In this document: positions 15,653 through 24,843 of the stretch, piece after piece
Position numbering within the stretch: the stretch's first letter is position 1
Layout: every line of letters begins with the position of its first letter
NCBI RefSeq assembly: GCF_024459955.1
Contig: NZ_JANFXK010000020.1
Coordinates: forward strand, 1-59,250
DNA length: 59,250 bases
Direction: 5' to 3'
Source: Anaerovorax odorimutans
GTDB lineage: Bacteria > Bacillota > Clostridia > Peptostreptococcales > Anaerovoracaceae
Position numbers and translations under genes: made by a program
Notes under the pieces: model-generated
The model's input: only the letters and a program-made list of their open reading frames with translations
The model's database searches: none
What the model was told of the DNA's origin: nothing

Positions 15653-17260
15653 ATGAGGAAGAGAATGTTATTTGTGGGAGCCGTTCTGGGCGCGCTGGTA
15701 ATCGCGCTGATCGGCCGTCTGGCCTATATTCAGTTCTGGGGACACGACGATCTCAGCCGGGCCGCCGCTGCGCAGCAGATGATCGCTCTGGAGGGCGCCA
15801 ATACCAGAGGCTTGATTTATGACCGCAACAATACGCCTCTGGTGGGAAACAATCAGGAATACATTTTTATCATACGTGAAAAAAATTTTGACGGAGAAAC
15901 AAAACGGGCGCTGAATTTAATGGGAGCCAGGGAGCTGAAAAATACGGGCAGCGATTATAAAGTGTTCGCCTCAAAGCGCTATGACAAGGAGCTGGGACAG
16001 CAGCTGATCCGCAATTCCTCCGCTTACATCATCGAAGCCGGAAGACGGTACGGCCAGCAGCAAAAAGCCGTGCACATCCTGGGTTACGTCAACCCGCAGG
16101 ATGCCAGCGGCGCTACGGGTATCGAGCTGATGTGCGATAATCAGCTGTCCCTGCTCAATAAGAGGATCTTTACAACAGCGGATGTGAGAGGAAACATTAT
16201 GCAGGGGAGAGGACTGGTGGTTTCCACGGCCATGGATCAGGACGCCTATGTGAAAAAGGGCGTCGTGACGACCCTGGACGCGGGGCTGCAGGGGGCTGTG
16301 GAGGATATCCTGCGGGGTTCCGGGAAGAATGGGGCGATTGTTGTGCTTAAAAGCGATACCGGAGAGATCGTAGCCTCCGCCAGCACGCCTGTTTTTGATC
16401 CCAACCGGGTCAGCGAATATATGAACAGCGATAAAAACGAGTTGGTCAATAAGGTCACCCAGGGGACCTATCCGCCGGGATCGGTCTTTAAGATCGTGCT
16501 GGCAGCCGCGGCAATGGAACAGGGGATCAGCCCGGATAAAACCTTTGTCTGCAAAGGCTATGAAACAATCAACGGAAAGCAGATAAAATGCAAGACCGGG
16601 GGAGAGCAGGGCCATGGGACCATTACCCTGCGGGACGCTCTGGCTCAGTCCTGCAATTCGGCCTTTATCCAACTGGGACAGGAGCTGGGAGCGGAGACCA
16701 TCATTGGGACAGCGGAAAAAATGGGTTTGGGACAAATCCCCATCAGGGATTATCCCGGACAGAAGACCGGAAATCTCATGACTGCGCAGCAGTCCCAGGG
16801 AGCGGCTATCGCCAATCTGTCCATCGGCCAGGGAGAGACTCTGGCAACGCCGCTACAGATCGCTCGCATGACCAATATCATCGCCAACGGCGGAGTCGAT
16901 TCCGGAGTCCATATTCTGCTGGAAGATGGAGATAAAACAGAGGAAACGGTCATCAGCCCGGCTGCTGCGGAAGCGGTGCGCCAGATGATGGAAAAGACCA
17001 TGACAGAGGGGTCAGGGAAGAGCCTGACCGCGGGTGTGGCCATGGCAGGGAAAACAGGGTCCGCGGAGTCAAATATAGGCGGCAGGGAAACGGTCCACGG
17101 CTGGATGACCGGTTTTGTTCCGGCTCAGGACCCGGAATATACCATTACGGTATTCGTGGAATCGGGAGAATCGGGAAGCCAGTCCGCAGGGCCGCTATTC
17201 GCGCAGGTGGCTCAGTATCTCAGCGACTCCAAAAGCTTTGAGCGCTCCCTCGATTTCTAA
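15653..17260 (+). CDS. penicillin-binding protein (transpeptidase, class B-like)
   Basis: A membrane-anchored D,D-transpeptidase of 535 residues. One N-terminal transmembrane helix is followed by a short dimerisation-like region (RGLIYDRNNTPLVGN) and the transpeptidase domain. Active-site motifs are all present: SVFK (SxxK) in PPGSVFKIVLAAA, SCN (SxN) in AQSCNSAFIQ, and KTG in AGKTGSAES. The N-terminal region is shorter than in FtsI or MrdA, resembling class B proteins used in sporulation or division. The frame opens at GTG 15641; ATG 15653 or TTG 15647 are the likely starts because AAAGGAG sits just before them. Downstream, convergent sigK is suggestive but does not prove a sporulation role. 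Confidence 0.88.
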   Translation: MRKRMLFVGAVLGALVIALIGRLAYIQFWGHDDLSRAAAAQQMIALEGANTRGLIYDRNNTPLVGNNQEYIFIIREKNFDGETKRALNLMGARELKNTGSDYKVFASKRYDKELGQQLIRNSSAYIIEAGRRYGQQQKAVHILGYVNPQDASGATGIELMCDNQLSLLNKRIFTTADVRGNIMQGRGLVVSTAMDQDAYVKKGVVTTLDAGLQGAVEDILRGSGKNGAIVVLKSDTGEIVASASTPVFDPNRVSEYMNSDKNELVNKVTQGTYPPGSVFKIVLAAAAMEQGISPDKTFVCKGYETINGKQIKCKTGGEQGHGTITLRDALAQSCNSAFIQLGQELGAETIIGTAEKMGLGQIPIRDYPGQKTGNLMTAQQSQGAAIANLSIGQGETLATPLQIARMTNIIANGGVDSGVHILLEDGDKTEETVISPAAAEAVRQMMEKTMTEGSGKSLTAGVAMAGKTGSAESNIGGRETVHGWMTGFVPAQDPEYTITVFVESGESGSQSAGPLFAQVAQYLSDSKSFERSLDF

Positions 17261-17262
17261 AA

Positions 17263-17299
17263 AGAAATGTCCGCCGGTCAGGGACCGACGGACATTTCA
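17263..17299. terminator. weak bidirectional hairpin between PBP and sigK
   Basis: GAAATGTCCG and CGGACATTTC form an inverted repeat that extends into the last codons of sigK; no clean T-run follows on the plus strand. Confidence 0.4.
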
Positions 17300-17922
17300 T
17301 ATTTCAATTCTTCGCGCAGCTTCAACAGCGCCTTTTTTTCGATCCTGGAAACATAGGATCTGCTGATCCCCAGAAGCGCGGCTACTTCTCTCTGTGTTCT
17401 CGGCTTATGGCCGAAAATTCCGTAGCGGTTGAGGACTACTGTTTTTTCTCTGGGAGTCAGCGAGGTGTTAATGGCCTGAAGCAGTTTTCCTACCTGGATC
17501 TTCAGACTGATATCATCCAGGATCGCGTCAGGGTCCGTGCCAAGAATATCATTAAAGCTGATCTCATTGCCGTCCTTATCCGTTCCAATGGGAACGGACA
17601 GTGAAACTTCCGCTTTGTTTTTCTTGGAAGACCGTATACTCATTAAAATCTCATTTTCAATGCATTTGGCTGCGTAAGTAGCCAGCCTGGTCGCCTTTTT
17701 GCTGCTGTAGGTATTCACTGCTTTAATGAGGCCAATGGTCCCGATGGAGATCAGGTCATCCCCCGGGAAGCCTGTGCCGGTATATTTTTTCGCAATGTGG
17801 GCCACCAGCCTCAGATTGCGTTCGATCAATACATCCTTTGCGTCTTCATCTCCTGATTCATAAAGAGATATATAATGTTCCTCCTCTGCAAGTGTTAACG
17901 GTTTCGGAAAGGAAACGCTCAT
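17278..17922 (-). CDS. sigK: RNA polymerase sporulation sigma factor SigK (no pro-sequence)
   Basis: A 214-residue sigma-70 family factor. Region 2 reads LIERNLRLVAHIAKKY and DDLISIGTIGLIKAVNTY; region 4 ends with PRTQREVAALLGISRSYVSRIEKKAL. It matches SigK, the late mother-cell sigma factor. The protein begins MSVSFPKPLTL, aligning with residue about 20 of Bacillus pro-SigK, and a TAA codon sits directly before the ATG in frame, so there is no pro-sequence to remove. GAGGGGG precedes the start. The gene is continuous, without a skin-type insertion. Confidence 0.92.
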   Translation of the reverse strand: MSVSFPKPLTLAEEEHYISLYESGDEDAKDVLIERNLRLVAHIAKKYTGTGFPGDDLISIGTIGLIKAVNTYSSKKATRLATYAAKCIENEILMSIRSSKKNKAEVSLSVPIGTDKDGNEISFNDILGTDPDAILDDISLKIQVGKLLQAINTSLTPREKTVVLNRYGIFGHKPRTQREVAALLGISRSYVSRIEKKALLKLREELKYEMSVGP

Positions 17923-18002
17923 TTATGTAACCCCCTCTATAGATTTTTACTATATGCAAAATCCAGAGGGGAAGTGCCTGACCCAGGCAAAAGTGCATGG
18001 TC

Positions 18003-18164
18003 CTATTTACACTGGAAAGACAGACAATCTGTGCACTGTTCAACAGTCGGACATGTTTCGTGAGTTCCTACTGTGATGCAGTCTAAAGAGCAGAAGTTCT
18101 GTGCTCCTGCGTGGTGTGTGCACTGTTCAACCGTACATTTGATGCTTTCATTGATATGGCTCAT
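18003..18164 (-). CDS. DUF1540 small cysteine-rich protein
   Basis: A 53-residue protein with the DUF1540 pattern: SIKCTVEQCTHH, NFCSLDCITVGTHE and PTVEQCTDCLSF, giving seven cysteines and several histidines suited to binding metal. Function unknown; such proteins are common in spore-forming Clostridia. ATG at 18164 has AAAAAGGAGGTAAC before it. It lies between sigK and radC, reading away from radC. Confidence 0.85.
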   Translation of the reverse strand: MSHINESIKCTVEQCTHHAGAQNFCSLDCITVGTHETCPTVEQCTDCLSFQCK

Positions 18165-18289
18165 GTTTGTTACCTCCTTTTTCGTTCTCACTCATATTAT
18201 GGCCGAAATGCGGAAAAATATGATTGAGAAACACTTGTTTAAGTTTTGAATTAATGGTAAAATATGTAAAAAGGAGGTGGAAATAGAGA

Positions 18290-18967
18290 ATGAATATGAA
18301 ACGGCTTCCGCCGGAAGAACGCCCGAGAGAAAAACTGTTTTTTTATGGAAAGGAGATGCTCACCAGTGCAGAATTGCTGGCAATCCTGCTTCGAACAGGA
18401 ACCCAGGATAAAAGCGCCCTGGAAATAGCCCACGAAATACTTTCTCTGGATGAAAGGGGGATCCTATTTCTGGAAAACTGCAGTCCCGAGGAGCTGTCGA
18501 AGGTAAAAGGCATGGGAAAGGCAAAGGCTTGCCAGATCCTGGCGGCAATTGAACTGGGAAGGCGAGTGGCGACTCATCCGAGAAGAATCAAAAATGAAAT
18601 TGCAAATCCTGATGATATCGTGCAACTTTTTATGGAAAAGATGAGATACTATAAGAAGGAGCATTTCAAAGTCCTGCTGATCAATGCCAAAGGCCAGATT
18701 ATGGAAGACGCGGACATTTCCATCGGAGATCTGTGCTCAACGCTGATTCATCCGAGAGAAGTGTTCTGTCAGGCAGTCAAGCGCAGCGCGGCTTCGGTAG
18801 TATTCGTACATAATCATCCCAGCGGAGATCCCAAGCCCAGCGGACAGGACCTGGAGACTACAGCCAGGCTGGTACAGGCTGCGGCCATTTTAGGGATCAA
18901 AGTCCTGGATCATATCATTATCGGGGACGGTACATACATAAGTCTGAAAAGCGAGGGACTGATGTAA
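18290..18967 (+). CDS. radC: RadC family JAB-domain protein
   Basis: A 225-residue protein. The N-terminal helix-hairpin-helix region (MLTSAELLAILLRTG, LSKVKGMGKAKACQI) is followed by an MPN/JAB metalloprotease-like domain whose metal motif is FVHNHPSGDPKPSGQD (about 174-189). Despite the name, a DNA-repair role is doubtful for the family. AAGGAGGTGG lies before the start. It heads the cell-shape genes mreC-mreD-mrdA, a common arrangement in Firmicutes, with 23 bases to mreC and no terminator. Confidence 0.94.
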   Translation: MNMKRLPPEERPREKLFFYGKEMLTSAELLAILLRTGTQDKSALEIAHEILSLDERGILFLENCSPEELSKVKGMGKAKACQILAAIELGRRVATHPRRIKNEIANPDDIVQLFMEKMRYYKKEHFKVLLINAKGQIMEDADISIGDLCSTLIHPREVFCQAVKRSAASVVFVHNHPSGDPKPSGQDLETTARLVQAAAILGIKVLDHIIIGDGTYISLKSEGLM

Positions 18968-18990
18968 ATCTAAAAAAAGGCTGGTAAGGT

Positions 18991-19803
18991 ATGCGGTTTC
19001 GGGAGCACAAACAAATAGCGGCAGTAATTTTGGCAGTGATAATAGCAGTGGCCCTAATCGCAAGCCTTTTAAAGACGGGCGACGGGCCGGCAGGTCTGAA
19101 AGAAAATCTGCAGGGAGCGGCGTCCTATGTAACGGAGCCTGTCTCCAAGGCAGCGGACGGTATACGAAAGGGGTTTGGCGGTATCTTTCGATTTAAAGAG
19201 CTGACTGCTGAAAATCAGCGGCTGATAGAGGAAACGGACCGCCTGAAACAGGAAAATGCCGGTCTTGCGCTTAAACGGGAAGAAAAGGAGGAGCTGGAGG
19301 AGTTGAGTCAGGTCTTCCATTATGATGCGGCAAGAGAAAACGATCTGCAGGCAGCGGATATCATAGCGATGGATTATTCCAACTGGGAGGGCGTTTTTAC
19401 CATCAACAAGGGGAGCGAGGAAGGTATCCGCACCGGCTGCACGGTGGTAAGCGGAGACGGCCTGGTGGGAAAGATTACCGAGGTTTCGAAGAGGACGGCA
19501 AAGGTGGCAATGCTTTTATCCGACAATAATAAAATCAGTTTTCGCACGGCCGGAGAAAAAGGACGGACCGGAGTGCTGCAAAGCGACGGCGGGAAGGGTT
19601 TGAAAGGATATTTGCTGGAAGAGGGAGAATCTGTGAGCAAAGGCGATACGCTGATGACTTCCGGTATCGGTCTTTACGCAAAAGGGATTAAAATCGGCAG
19701 GATAACCGATGTGGAGAAAAAAACAGGCACCCAGAGAGTGGTGGTCGAAGCGGAGCCCGCGGTGTCCTTTTTTCAGCTGAGAAAGGTGGCGGTTATACTA
19801 TGA
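18991..19803 (+). CDS. mreC: rod shape-determining protein MreC
   Basis: A 270-residue periplasmic-face scaffold of the elongasome. One N-terminal membrane helix (about 10-28), a coiled coil (about 65-105), then the beta-barrel domain containing DYSNWEGVFTINKGSEEGI and GVLQSDG. Links MreB to PBP2. Starts with ATG after AAGGT, 23 bases after radC; its last codon overlaps mreD by four bases. No mreB precedes it here, so mreB is elsewhere. Confidence 0.93.
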   Translation: MRFREHKQIAAVILAVIIAVALIASLLKTGDGPAGLKENLQGAASYVTEPVSKAADGIRKGFGGIFRFKELTAENQRLIEETDRLKQENAGLALKREEKEELEELSQVFHYDAARENDLQAADIIAMDYSNWEGVFTINKGSEEGIRTGCTVVSGDGLVGKITEVSKRTAKVAMLLSDNNKISFRTAGEKGRTGVLQSDGGKGLKGYLLEEGESVSKGDTLMTSGIGLYAKGIKIGRITDVEKKTGTQRVVVEAEPAVSFFQLRKVAVIL

Positions 19804-20288
19804 AGCCTTTACGGACAGCGCTTCTGCTGCTGATTGCTTTCTTTCTGCAGCCGGCAGCAGTAAAGCTGATATCCTGGGGAGGCGCGGGGCCCAATCTCCT
19901 CCTTTGCTTTACGGTTTTCCTTGTATTGACTGCGAGAGAGCCGGCTCCGGTCATTGGACTTTGTACGGCGGCGGCCGCTGTACAGGAGATGTGCTTTTCC
20001 CTTTATACAGGCCCCGGTACCGCGGCTATTTTTACCGTAGGAATTACGGCGGTTCTGGCCGGTAATTTTTTTACTGTGGAAAGCCCTGCCTTTTTAGCAG
20101 GCCTTATCGCAGCGGAAACGCTTCTCCACAGCGGCGTCCTTTGGGTCGTGCGGCATATTCTCGGAGCGCCTTATCGATTTCTCCATGTGCTGAGTCTGCA
20201 GCCCTTTTATATCCTATATAATCTGGCGATTATGGCGCTGCTCTATTTTATTTTCTTCAAAAAAGCGGAAGGCAGGTATTCGTTATGA
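19800..20288 (+). CDS. mreD: rod shape-determining protein MreD
   Basis: A 162-residue integral membrane protein with five or six hydrophobic helices and little else conserved, as is usual for MreD. The call rests on size, hydrophobicity and its place between mreC and mrdA. It overlaps both neighbours by four bases (ATGA-type junctions), so translation of the three is tightly coupled. Confidence 0.88.
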   Translation: MKPLRTALLLLIAFFLQPAAVKLISWGGAGPNLLLCFTVFLVLTAREPAPVIGLCTAAAAVQEMCFSLYTGPGTAAIFTVGITAVLAGNFFTVESPAFLAGLIAAETLLHSGVLWVVRHILGAPYRFLHVLSLQPFYILYNLAIMALLYFIFFKKAEGRYSL

Positions 20289-22816
20289 TTAAATTCTTTC
20301 AGTCGCGGTATGTTCAATTGGTTGCTCTGGTGTTGGCCCTGATGGGAATCCTGCTGGTAAGATTGTTCGTATTGACTGTGGTTCAAAAGGACGATTGGTC
20401 ACAGGCCGCGGAAAACCTCAGTACAAAGACGATCTATGAATCAGCGCCGCGGGGTGAGATCCTGGACCGAAACGGTAAAGTGCTGGCGGGAAACACCTAT
20501 ACCATTTCCGTACGGCTCAGTAAGGGGAATATGACCGAGGAAAAGCTGAACCAGACCATACTGAATCTGGCAAAGGTACTGGAGAAAAACGGAGATGAAA
20601 TGATTGACAATTTCCCCGTCAAACTCTCGTCCTCCGGGAGATTTTCCTATAAAAAAGATGAAAACAAAAGCGATTTTTTAAAAAGATTGGGGCTTTCGGA
20701 AGGAGTAAATGCAAAGGAGGCCTTTTCAAAAGCGCGAAATTATTTTAAAATAGATAGTAACTTGTCTTCTGAGGATGCCAGAAAGATTCTCACGGTGCGC
20801 AATGAAATGGCGGCTCTGGGCTATAAAAAATATATGCCCGTGACCGTGGCCAGAGACATATCGGACCGTTCGGTGGCTGTGCTGGAAGAAAACAGCGAAG
20901 CTTATCCCGGAGTAGAGGTCTTTTCTCAGGTTTCCCGCAGTTATCCAGAAGGCAGTACCGCTTCTCATATTCTTGGGTATCTGGGTAAAATTTCCGACAG
21001 TGAAAAAGAAAAATATGTGTCAGAGCTGGGATATCAAAGCTGGGACCTGATAGGAAAAGACGGCATTGAAAAGGCTTATGAAGATGTTCTCAAAGGGACG
21101 GCAGGCGAAAAAAAGGTACAGGTGGACGCTGCCGGGAATCTGGTGAGGACCATCAATCAAACGGAAGCCAAAAAAGGCGGCGATGTGACTCTGACCATTG
21201 ATCTTGATTTACAAAAGACCGCGGAAAAAGCGCTCAAACAGGCGCTGAATACGATGCAGAGGGGCGGAACCTTTGTCAGCGAGTACGGCAATTACACCAT
21301 GAAGAGGGCCGTAAACGCACAGGTGGGGGCCGTAGTCGCTTTGGATGTGGAAAACGGTGACGTTCTGGCTATGGCCAGCTGTCCGGACTTTGACCCCAAT
21401 CTCTTTGCGAACGGCATATCCACCAATGACTGGAAATCGCTGCAAAGCAAAAATCCACGGGATCCGCTGGCGCCGGCGCCGCTGTACAACGTGGCTGCAA
21501 AGAGCGCCGTACAGCCGGGTTCTACCTTTAAAATGGTTACTGCCACAGCGGCTCTTCAATGCGGGCTGAACCCGCAGCGCCGTCTATACGACAACGGATA
21601 CGTGCAGCTGGGCAATAATTCCTTCGGCTGCGTGGTCTGGAATCTGAATCGTAAAAAACATGGATATCTCAATTTGCAGGAAGCCCTGGAAGTTTCCTGC
21701 AACTACTATTTCTTTGACGCAGCCACGGGAAAAGATTTTTATACGGGAAACAGTCTGGGCTATAAGAAAAAAATATCCATTGATACGATTATGGATTATG
21801 CGGCTCAGTACGGGCTGGGCCAGCCTACTGGAATCGAAATCCCGGAGACAGTTACAGCAACGCCTTCTAAAGAATCGAAGATCAGCGGACTTCGCAGCTC
21901 GCTGAAAAATGTTCTCCTGGCGGAAGCCGAAACCTGGTTTGAGAAAAGCACTGTGGCGGACCGCTCTCTGCTGGATAAGAAAATAAGCACCATTACGGGG
22001 TGGATCGGTGAGGATCTGACAAAGGCGCAGCTGGAAAACAGACTGAGCCAGTTGTCGGGAATCAAGGAAAGTAAGATCCCCGCATTGGCGGATCTGTGCA
22101 AATACACGTATATCAACCAGGCCACCTGGAATACGGGCGATGCTTTAAATATTGCCATCGGCCAGGGAATCAATTCCTACACGCCCCTTCAAATGGCCGG
22201 ATATGTGGCGACTTTAGGAAATAAAGGGGTACGAAATCAAATAAGTTTGGTTGAAAAGATTGAGGGACGTGGTACAATAGAAAAGGACGCGTCTCAAAAA
22301 GTACAGGTCAATGATGATTCGTACTTTGATGAGATCATCGAGGGAATGGTACGCGTAGCCAACGGAAGCGGCGGGAGTCTGACCCGTCTCTTCAAGGGAT
22401 TCCCCGTGACCGTGGCGGGAAAGACCGGGACTGCGCAGAGATCGGGAAAAATCAATCCCGTTGATGAGGAAGAATATATAAAAAACCACCTTGGCGCCAT
22501 AGCGCCGTCTCTCAGCTGGTCGGATATTCAAAAAGAGAAAAAACGTCTGATGAAGACTTATCCGGACATCTATACTACGCGCCATACCGCAGTTCGGCGC
22601 GCAGTCATGAATCTGAGCGGCGGAAAGGTAACGGCGGCCAAAATCGACCAATACAAGGCAAACTATGACAATTTTGCCTGGGTAGTGACTATGGCCCCGG
22701 CAGACGATCCCAAGATCGCTGTCGCGGTGATGATCGCGCAGGGGAGCACGGCAGCCAATGCCGGACCCGTAGCCAGGGAAGTCATGGGCGAATATTTTAA
22801 GCAGAAAGAAAAATAA
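20285..22816 (+). CDS. mrdA: penicillin-binding protein 2 (elongasome transpeptidase)
   Basis: An 843-residue class B PBP with one N-terminal membrane helix, a pedestal domain (PRGEILDRNGKVLAGNTYT, about 56-74) and a transpeptidase domain with STFK (in PGSTFKMVTATAAL), SCN (in VSCNYYFFDA) and KTG (in VAGKTGTAQRSGK). It is about 200 residues longer than the E. coli protein; the extra length includes an insert between the SxN and KTG motifs (about 540-600), as in other clostridial PBP2 proteins. It cross-links side-wall peptidoglycan together with RodA, encoded nearby on the other strand. Confidence 0.93.
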   Translation: MIKFFQSRYVQLVALVLALMGILLVRLFVLTVVQKDDWSQAAENLSTKTIYESAPRGEILDRNGKVLAGNTYTISVRLSKGNMTEEKLNQTILNLAKVLEKNGDEMIDNFPVKLSSSGRFSYKKDENKSDFLKRLGLSEGVNAKEAFSKARNYFKIDSNLSSEDARKILTVRNEMAALGYKKYMPVTVARDISDRSVAVLEENSEAYPGVEVFSQVSRSYPEGSTASHILGYLGKISDSEKEKYVSELGYQSWDLIGKDGIEKAYEDVLKGTAGEKKVQVDAAGNLVRTINQTEAKKGGDVTLTIDLDLQKTAEKALKQALNTMQRGGTFVSEYGNYTMKRAVNAQVGAVVALDVENGDVLAMASCPDFDPNLFANGISTNDWKSLQSKNPRDPLAPAPLYNVAAKSAVQPGSTFKMVTATAALQCGLNPQRRLYDNGYVQLGNNSFGCVVWNLNRKKHGYLNLQEALEVSCNYYFFDAATGKDFYTGNSLGYKKKISIDTIMDYAAQYGLGQPTGIEIPETVTATPSKESKISGLRSSLKNVLLAEAETWFEKSTVADRSLLDKKISTITGWIGEDLTKAQLENRLSQLSGIKESKIPALADLCKYTYINQATWNTGDALNIAIGQGINSYTPLQMAGYVATLGNKGVRNQISLVEKIEGRGTIEKDASQKVQVNDDSYFDEIIEGMVRVANGSGGSLTRLFKGFPVTVAGKTGTAQRSGKINPVDEEEYIKNHLGAIAPSLSWSDIQKEKKRLMKTYPDIYTTRHTAVRRAVMNLSGGKVTAAKIDQYKANYDNFAWVVTMAPADDPKIAVAVMIAQGSTAANAGPVAREVMGEYFKQKEK

Positions 22817-22833
22817 AAGTTAGTGAGGAAGAA

Positions 22834-23565
22834 ATGGGCGAAGTAATTTTAGTTGCATCAGGTAAAGGAGGCACCGGGAAAACGGCGGTGACAGCCAATA
22901 TGGGAGCTCTTTTGGCAAGACAGGGCTACAAAGTGGCCCTGCTTGACATGGATATGGGTATGCGGAATCTGGACCTGTATTTAGGGCTTGAGAATCGGGT
23001 CGTTTATAACATCATGGACGTCCTTTCCGGTATCTGCAAGATTAAAAGAGCACTGATTAAAGACAGGCGTTTCGAGAATCTGTACCTGATGTCAGCATGC
23101 CCAAGAAAAGACAATCGCGACATCACGCCGCTTCACATGGAGATCCTGTGCCGAAAACTGAAAAAGAATTTTGACTATGTATTCATAGACTGTCCGGCGG
23201 GAATCGGAAGCGGTCTTGACATCTCTCTGGCCGGAGCCGACCGGGCTCTTTTGGTCACGGAAGCCGATATCGCCGCTTTGCGGGATGCCGATGTGCTCAA
23301 TCGCTATCTGATTAAAGCGGGCATTAAAGATACCTGCTATATTGTCAATAAAGTAAGGGTTGATCTGATGGCGGAGCATCTGGTTCCGGATCTGAAGGAA
23401 ATTTCCGAGATCCTCAACAGCCGGCTGATCGGGTTGATCCAGTTTGACGATAATATCTATATTTCCACTAACAGGGGAATTCCCATCGTTTATAAGGAAG
23501 GAACCTACATAGAGGAAAATTTCCGCAATATTCTCAGACGGCTGATGGAAACCGGGACCGTATAA
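22834..23565 (+). CDS. minD: MinD-type septum-site ATPase
   Basis: A 243-residue ParA/MinD ATPase. The deviant Walker A motif GKGGTGKTA (about 10-18), the switch region LLDMDMGMRNLDLYLG and FIDCPAGIG are MinD-like, and the C-terminus (ENFRNILRRLMETGTV) could be the membrane-binding amphipathic helix. MinD directs the division inhibitor MinC to the membrane. No minC or minE is next to it, unlike the usual mreBCD-minCD order; the next gene is convergent rodA. AGTGAGGAAG gives the ribosome site. Confidence 0.88.
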   Translation: MGEVILVASGKGGTGKTAVTANMGALLARQGYKVALLDMDMGMRNLDLYLGLENRVVYNIMDVLSGICKIKRALIKDRRFENLYLMSACPRKDNRDITPLHMEILCRKLKKNFDYVFIDCPAGIGSGLDISLAGADRALLVTEADIAALRDADVLNRYLIKAGIKDTCYIVNKVRVDLMAEHLVPDLKEISEILNSRLIGLIQFDDNIYISTNRGIPIVYKEGTYIEENFRNILRRLMETGTV

Positions 23566-23574
23566 TCCGGGCGT

Positions 23575-24681
23575 TTACAGCCCTGTGCGGCGGCCGCGGA
23601 TTCCGACGCTGACAATAAGTCCCAGGGCGGCCATTCCTGAAAGCACGGAGGAACCTCCATAGCTGATAAAGGGAAGGGTGACGCCGGTTACAGGCATAAT
23701 CCCCATAGTCATGGCGATGTTTTCAAAGACCTGAAAGAGAAACATGCCTAAAAATCCGATGGACAGGAGCGCTCCGTAAAGATCCGCCGCACGGTACACC
23801 ACTTTTGCCGTACGGTACAAAAAAACGGCAAAGAGCAGGATCACCAGAGCTCCGCCCAGCATTCCCAATTCTTCCACGATCACGGAAAAAATGAAGTCCG
23901 ATTTTTGAACCGGAAGGAAATCCAGTTCTTTTTGCGTGCCCGCAAAGAGACCCTTGCCGAAAAAGCCGCCGGATCCGATGGCTACTTTGGAATTCCAGAC
24001 GTGGTAGTTTCCGGGAAGTCCCAGGTCGCTGGGATGAAGGAAGGCGTCGATTCTCCGTTTCTGGTAAGGCGCCATCAGACCGTAGGCGATGGGCAAAGAC
24101 AGAAGAAAAAATACTGCGAAGCGGGCAAAGATCCTGTGATCAATGCCGGCAAAGAAAATCATGAATACCCAGATGAAGCAATATACGATGGCGCTCCCCA
24201 GATCCTCCTTGACAACAATGAGAATGAAGGGCGCTGCGTATAAGGCGGCGAGAATGACGCCGCTCAGCTGGCGGAGCGTGGATTTATTCCTGGAAAAATA
24301 GTTGGCCATGAGAATTGTAAAAGAGATTTTAACGATCTCAGAAGGCTGCAGAGTGGTGAAGCCCAGATCGATCCACGATCTGGCCCCGTTGGATACGATC
24401 CCCAGCCCCGGAATGTAGACGGTCAAAAGGAAAAGCAGCGAACCGATGTAAAGGGCTTTGCTGAAGTCCTGGAATTTGCGGTAATCGAAGAGAATCATCG
24501 CGGCCACGGCAAAAAAGCCCAGGCCGTAGGCAATGCTCTGGATCACAATGTCCCGCACGGCCACCTGACCGTTTTTACAGGAAATGCTGGTGATCATTGT
24601 AATGCTCAGGATTGCGAAACATATGGCAATGACAAAAAAGACTTTGTCTGCATTTTTCCATAATTTCCAATAATTGTCCAT
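23575..24681 (-). CDS. rodA: RodA/FtsW/SpoVE family peptidoglycan polymerase, probably RodA
   Basis: A 368-residue, ten-helix SEDS glycosyltransferase. Recognised by ARSWIDLGFTTLQPSEIVKI, VVKEDLGSAIVY, WNSKVAIGSGGFFGKGLFAGTQ and PVTGVTLPFISYGGSS, the family signature near the end. Its place beside mreCD-mrdA argues for RodA rather than FtsW. The frame is open to a TTG at 24717, but ATG 24681 has AAAGGGA at good spacing. Its stop is nine bases from the minD stop, so the genes converge with no terminator between them. Confidence 0.92.
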   Translation of the reverse strand: MDNYWKLWKNADKVFFVIAICFAILSITMITSISCKNGQVAVRDIVIQSIAYGLGFFAVAAMILFDYRKFQDFSKALYIGSLLFLLTVYIPGLGIVSNGARSWIDLGFTTLQPSEIVKISFTILMANYFSRNKSTLRQLSGVILAALYAAPFILIVVKEDLGSAIVYCFIWVFMIFFAGIDHRIFARFAVFFLLSLPIAYGLMAPYQKRRIDAFLHPSDLGLPGNYHVWNSKVAIGSGGFFGKGLFAGTQKELDFLPVQKSDFIFSVIVEELGMLGGALVILLFAVFLYRTAKVVYRAADLYGALLSIGFLGMFLFQVFENIAMTMGIMPVTGVTLPFISYGGSSVLSGMAALGLIVSVGIRGRRTGL

Positions 24682-24699
24682 CCATTCCCTTTCATGACC

Positions 24700-24728
24700 T
24701 TGACTAGTTGCCTTCAAAACATTATAAT
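24700..24728 (+). promoter_or_regulatory. sigma-A promoter of rny
   Basis: TTGACT (24700-24705), 17-base spacer, TATAAT (24723-24728). The -10 is inside the palindrome CATTATAATG, so a divergent promoter for rodA could use the same box. The rny leader is about 110 bases. Confidence 0.8.
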
Positions 24729-24843
24729 GTTAATGTGTGATTTTATTTAAAAATTATTACGTAATGCATGATTTTTATTATATTTTACAAGCTAACTCAA
24801 TGATACGAATATGAAAAAAAACAAAAGAAAAGGAGGTGTTTAA

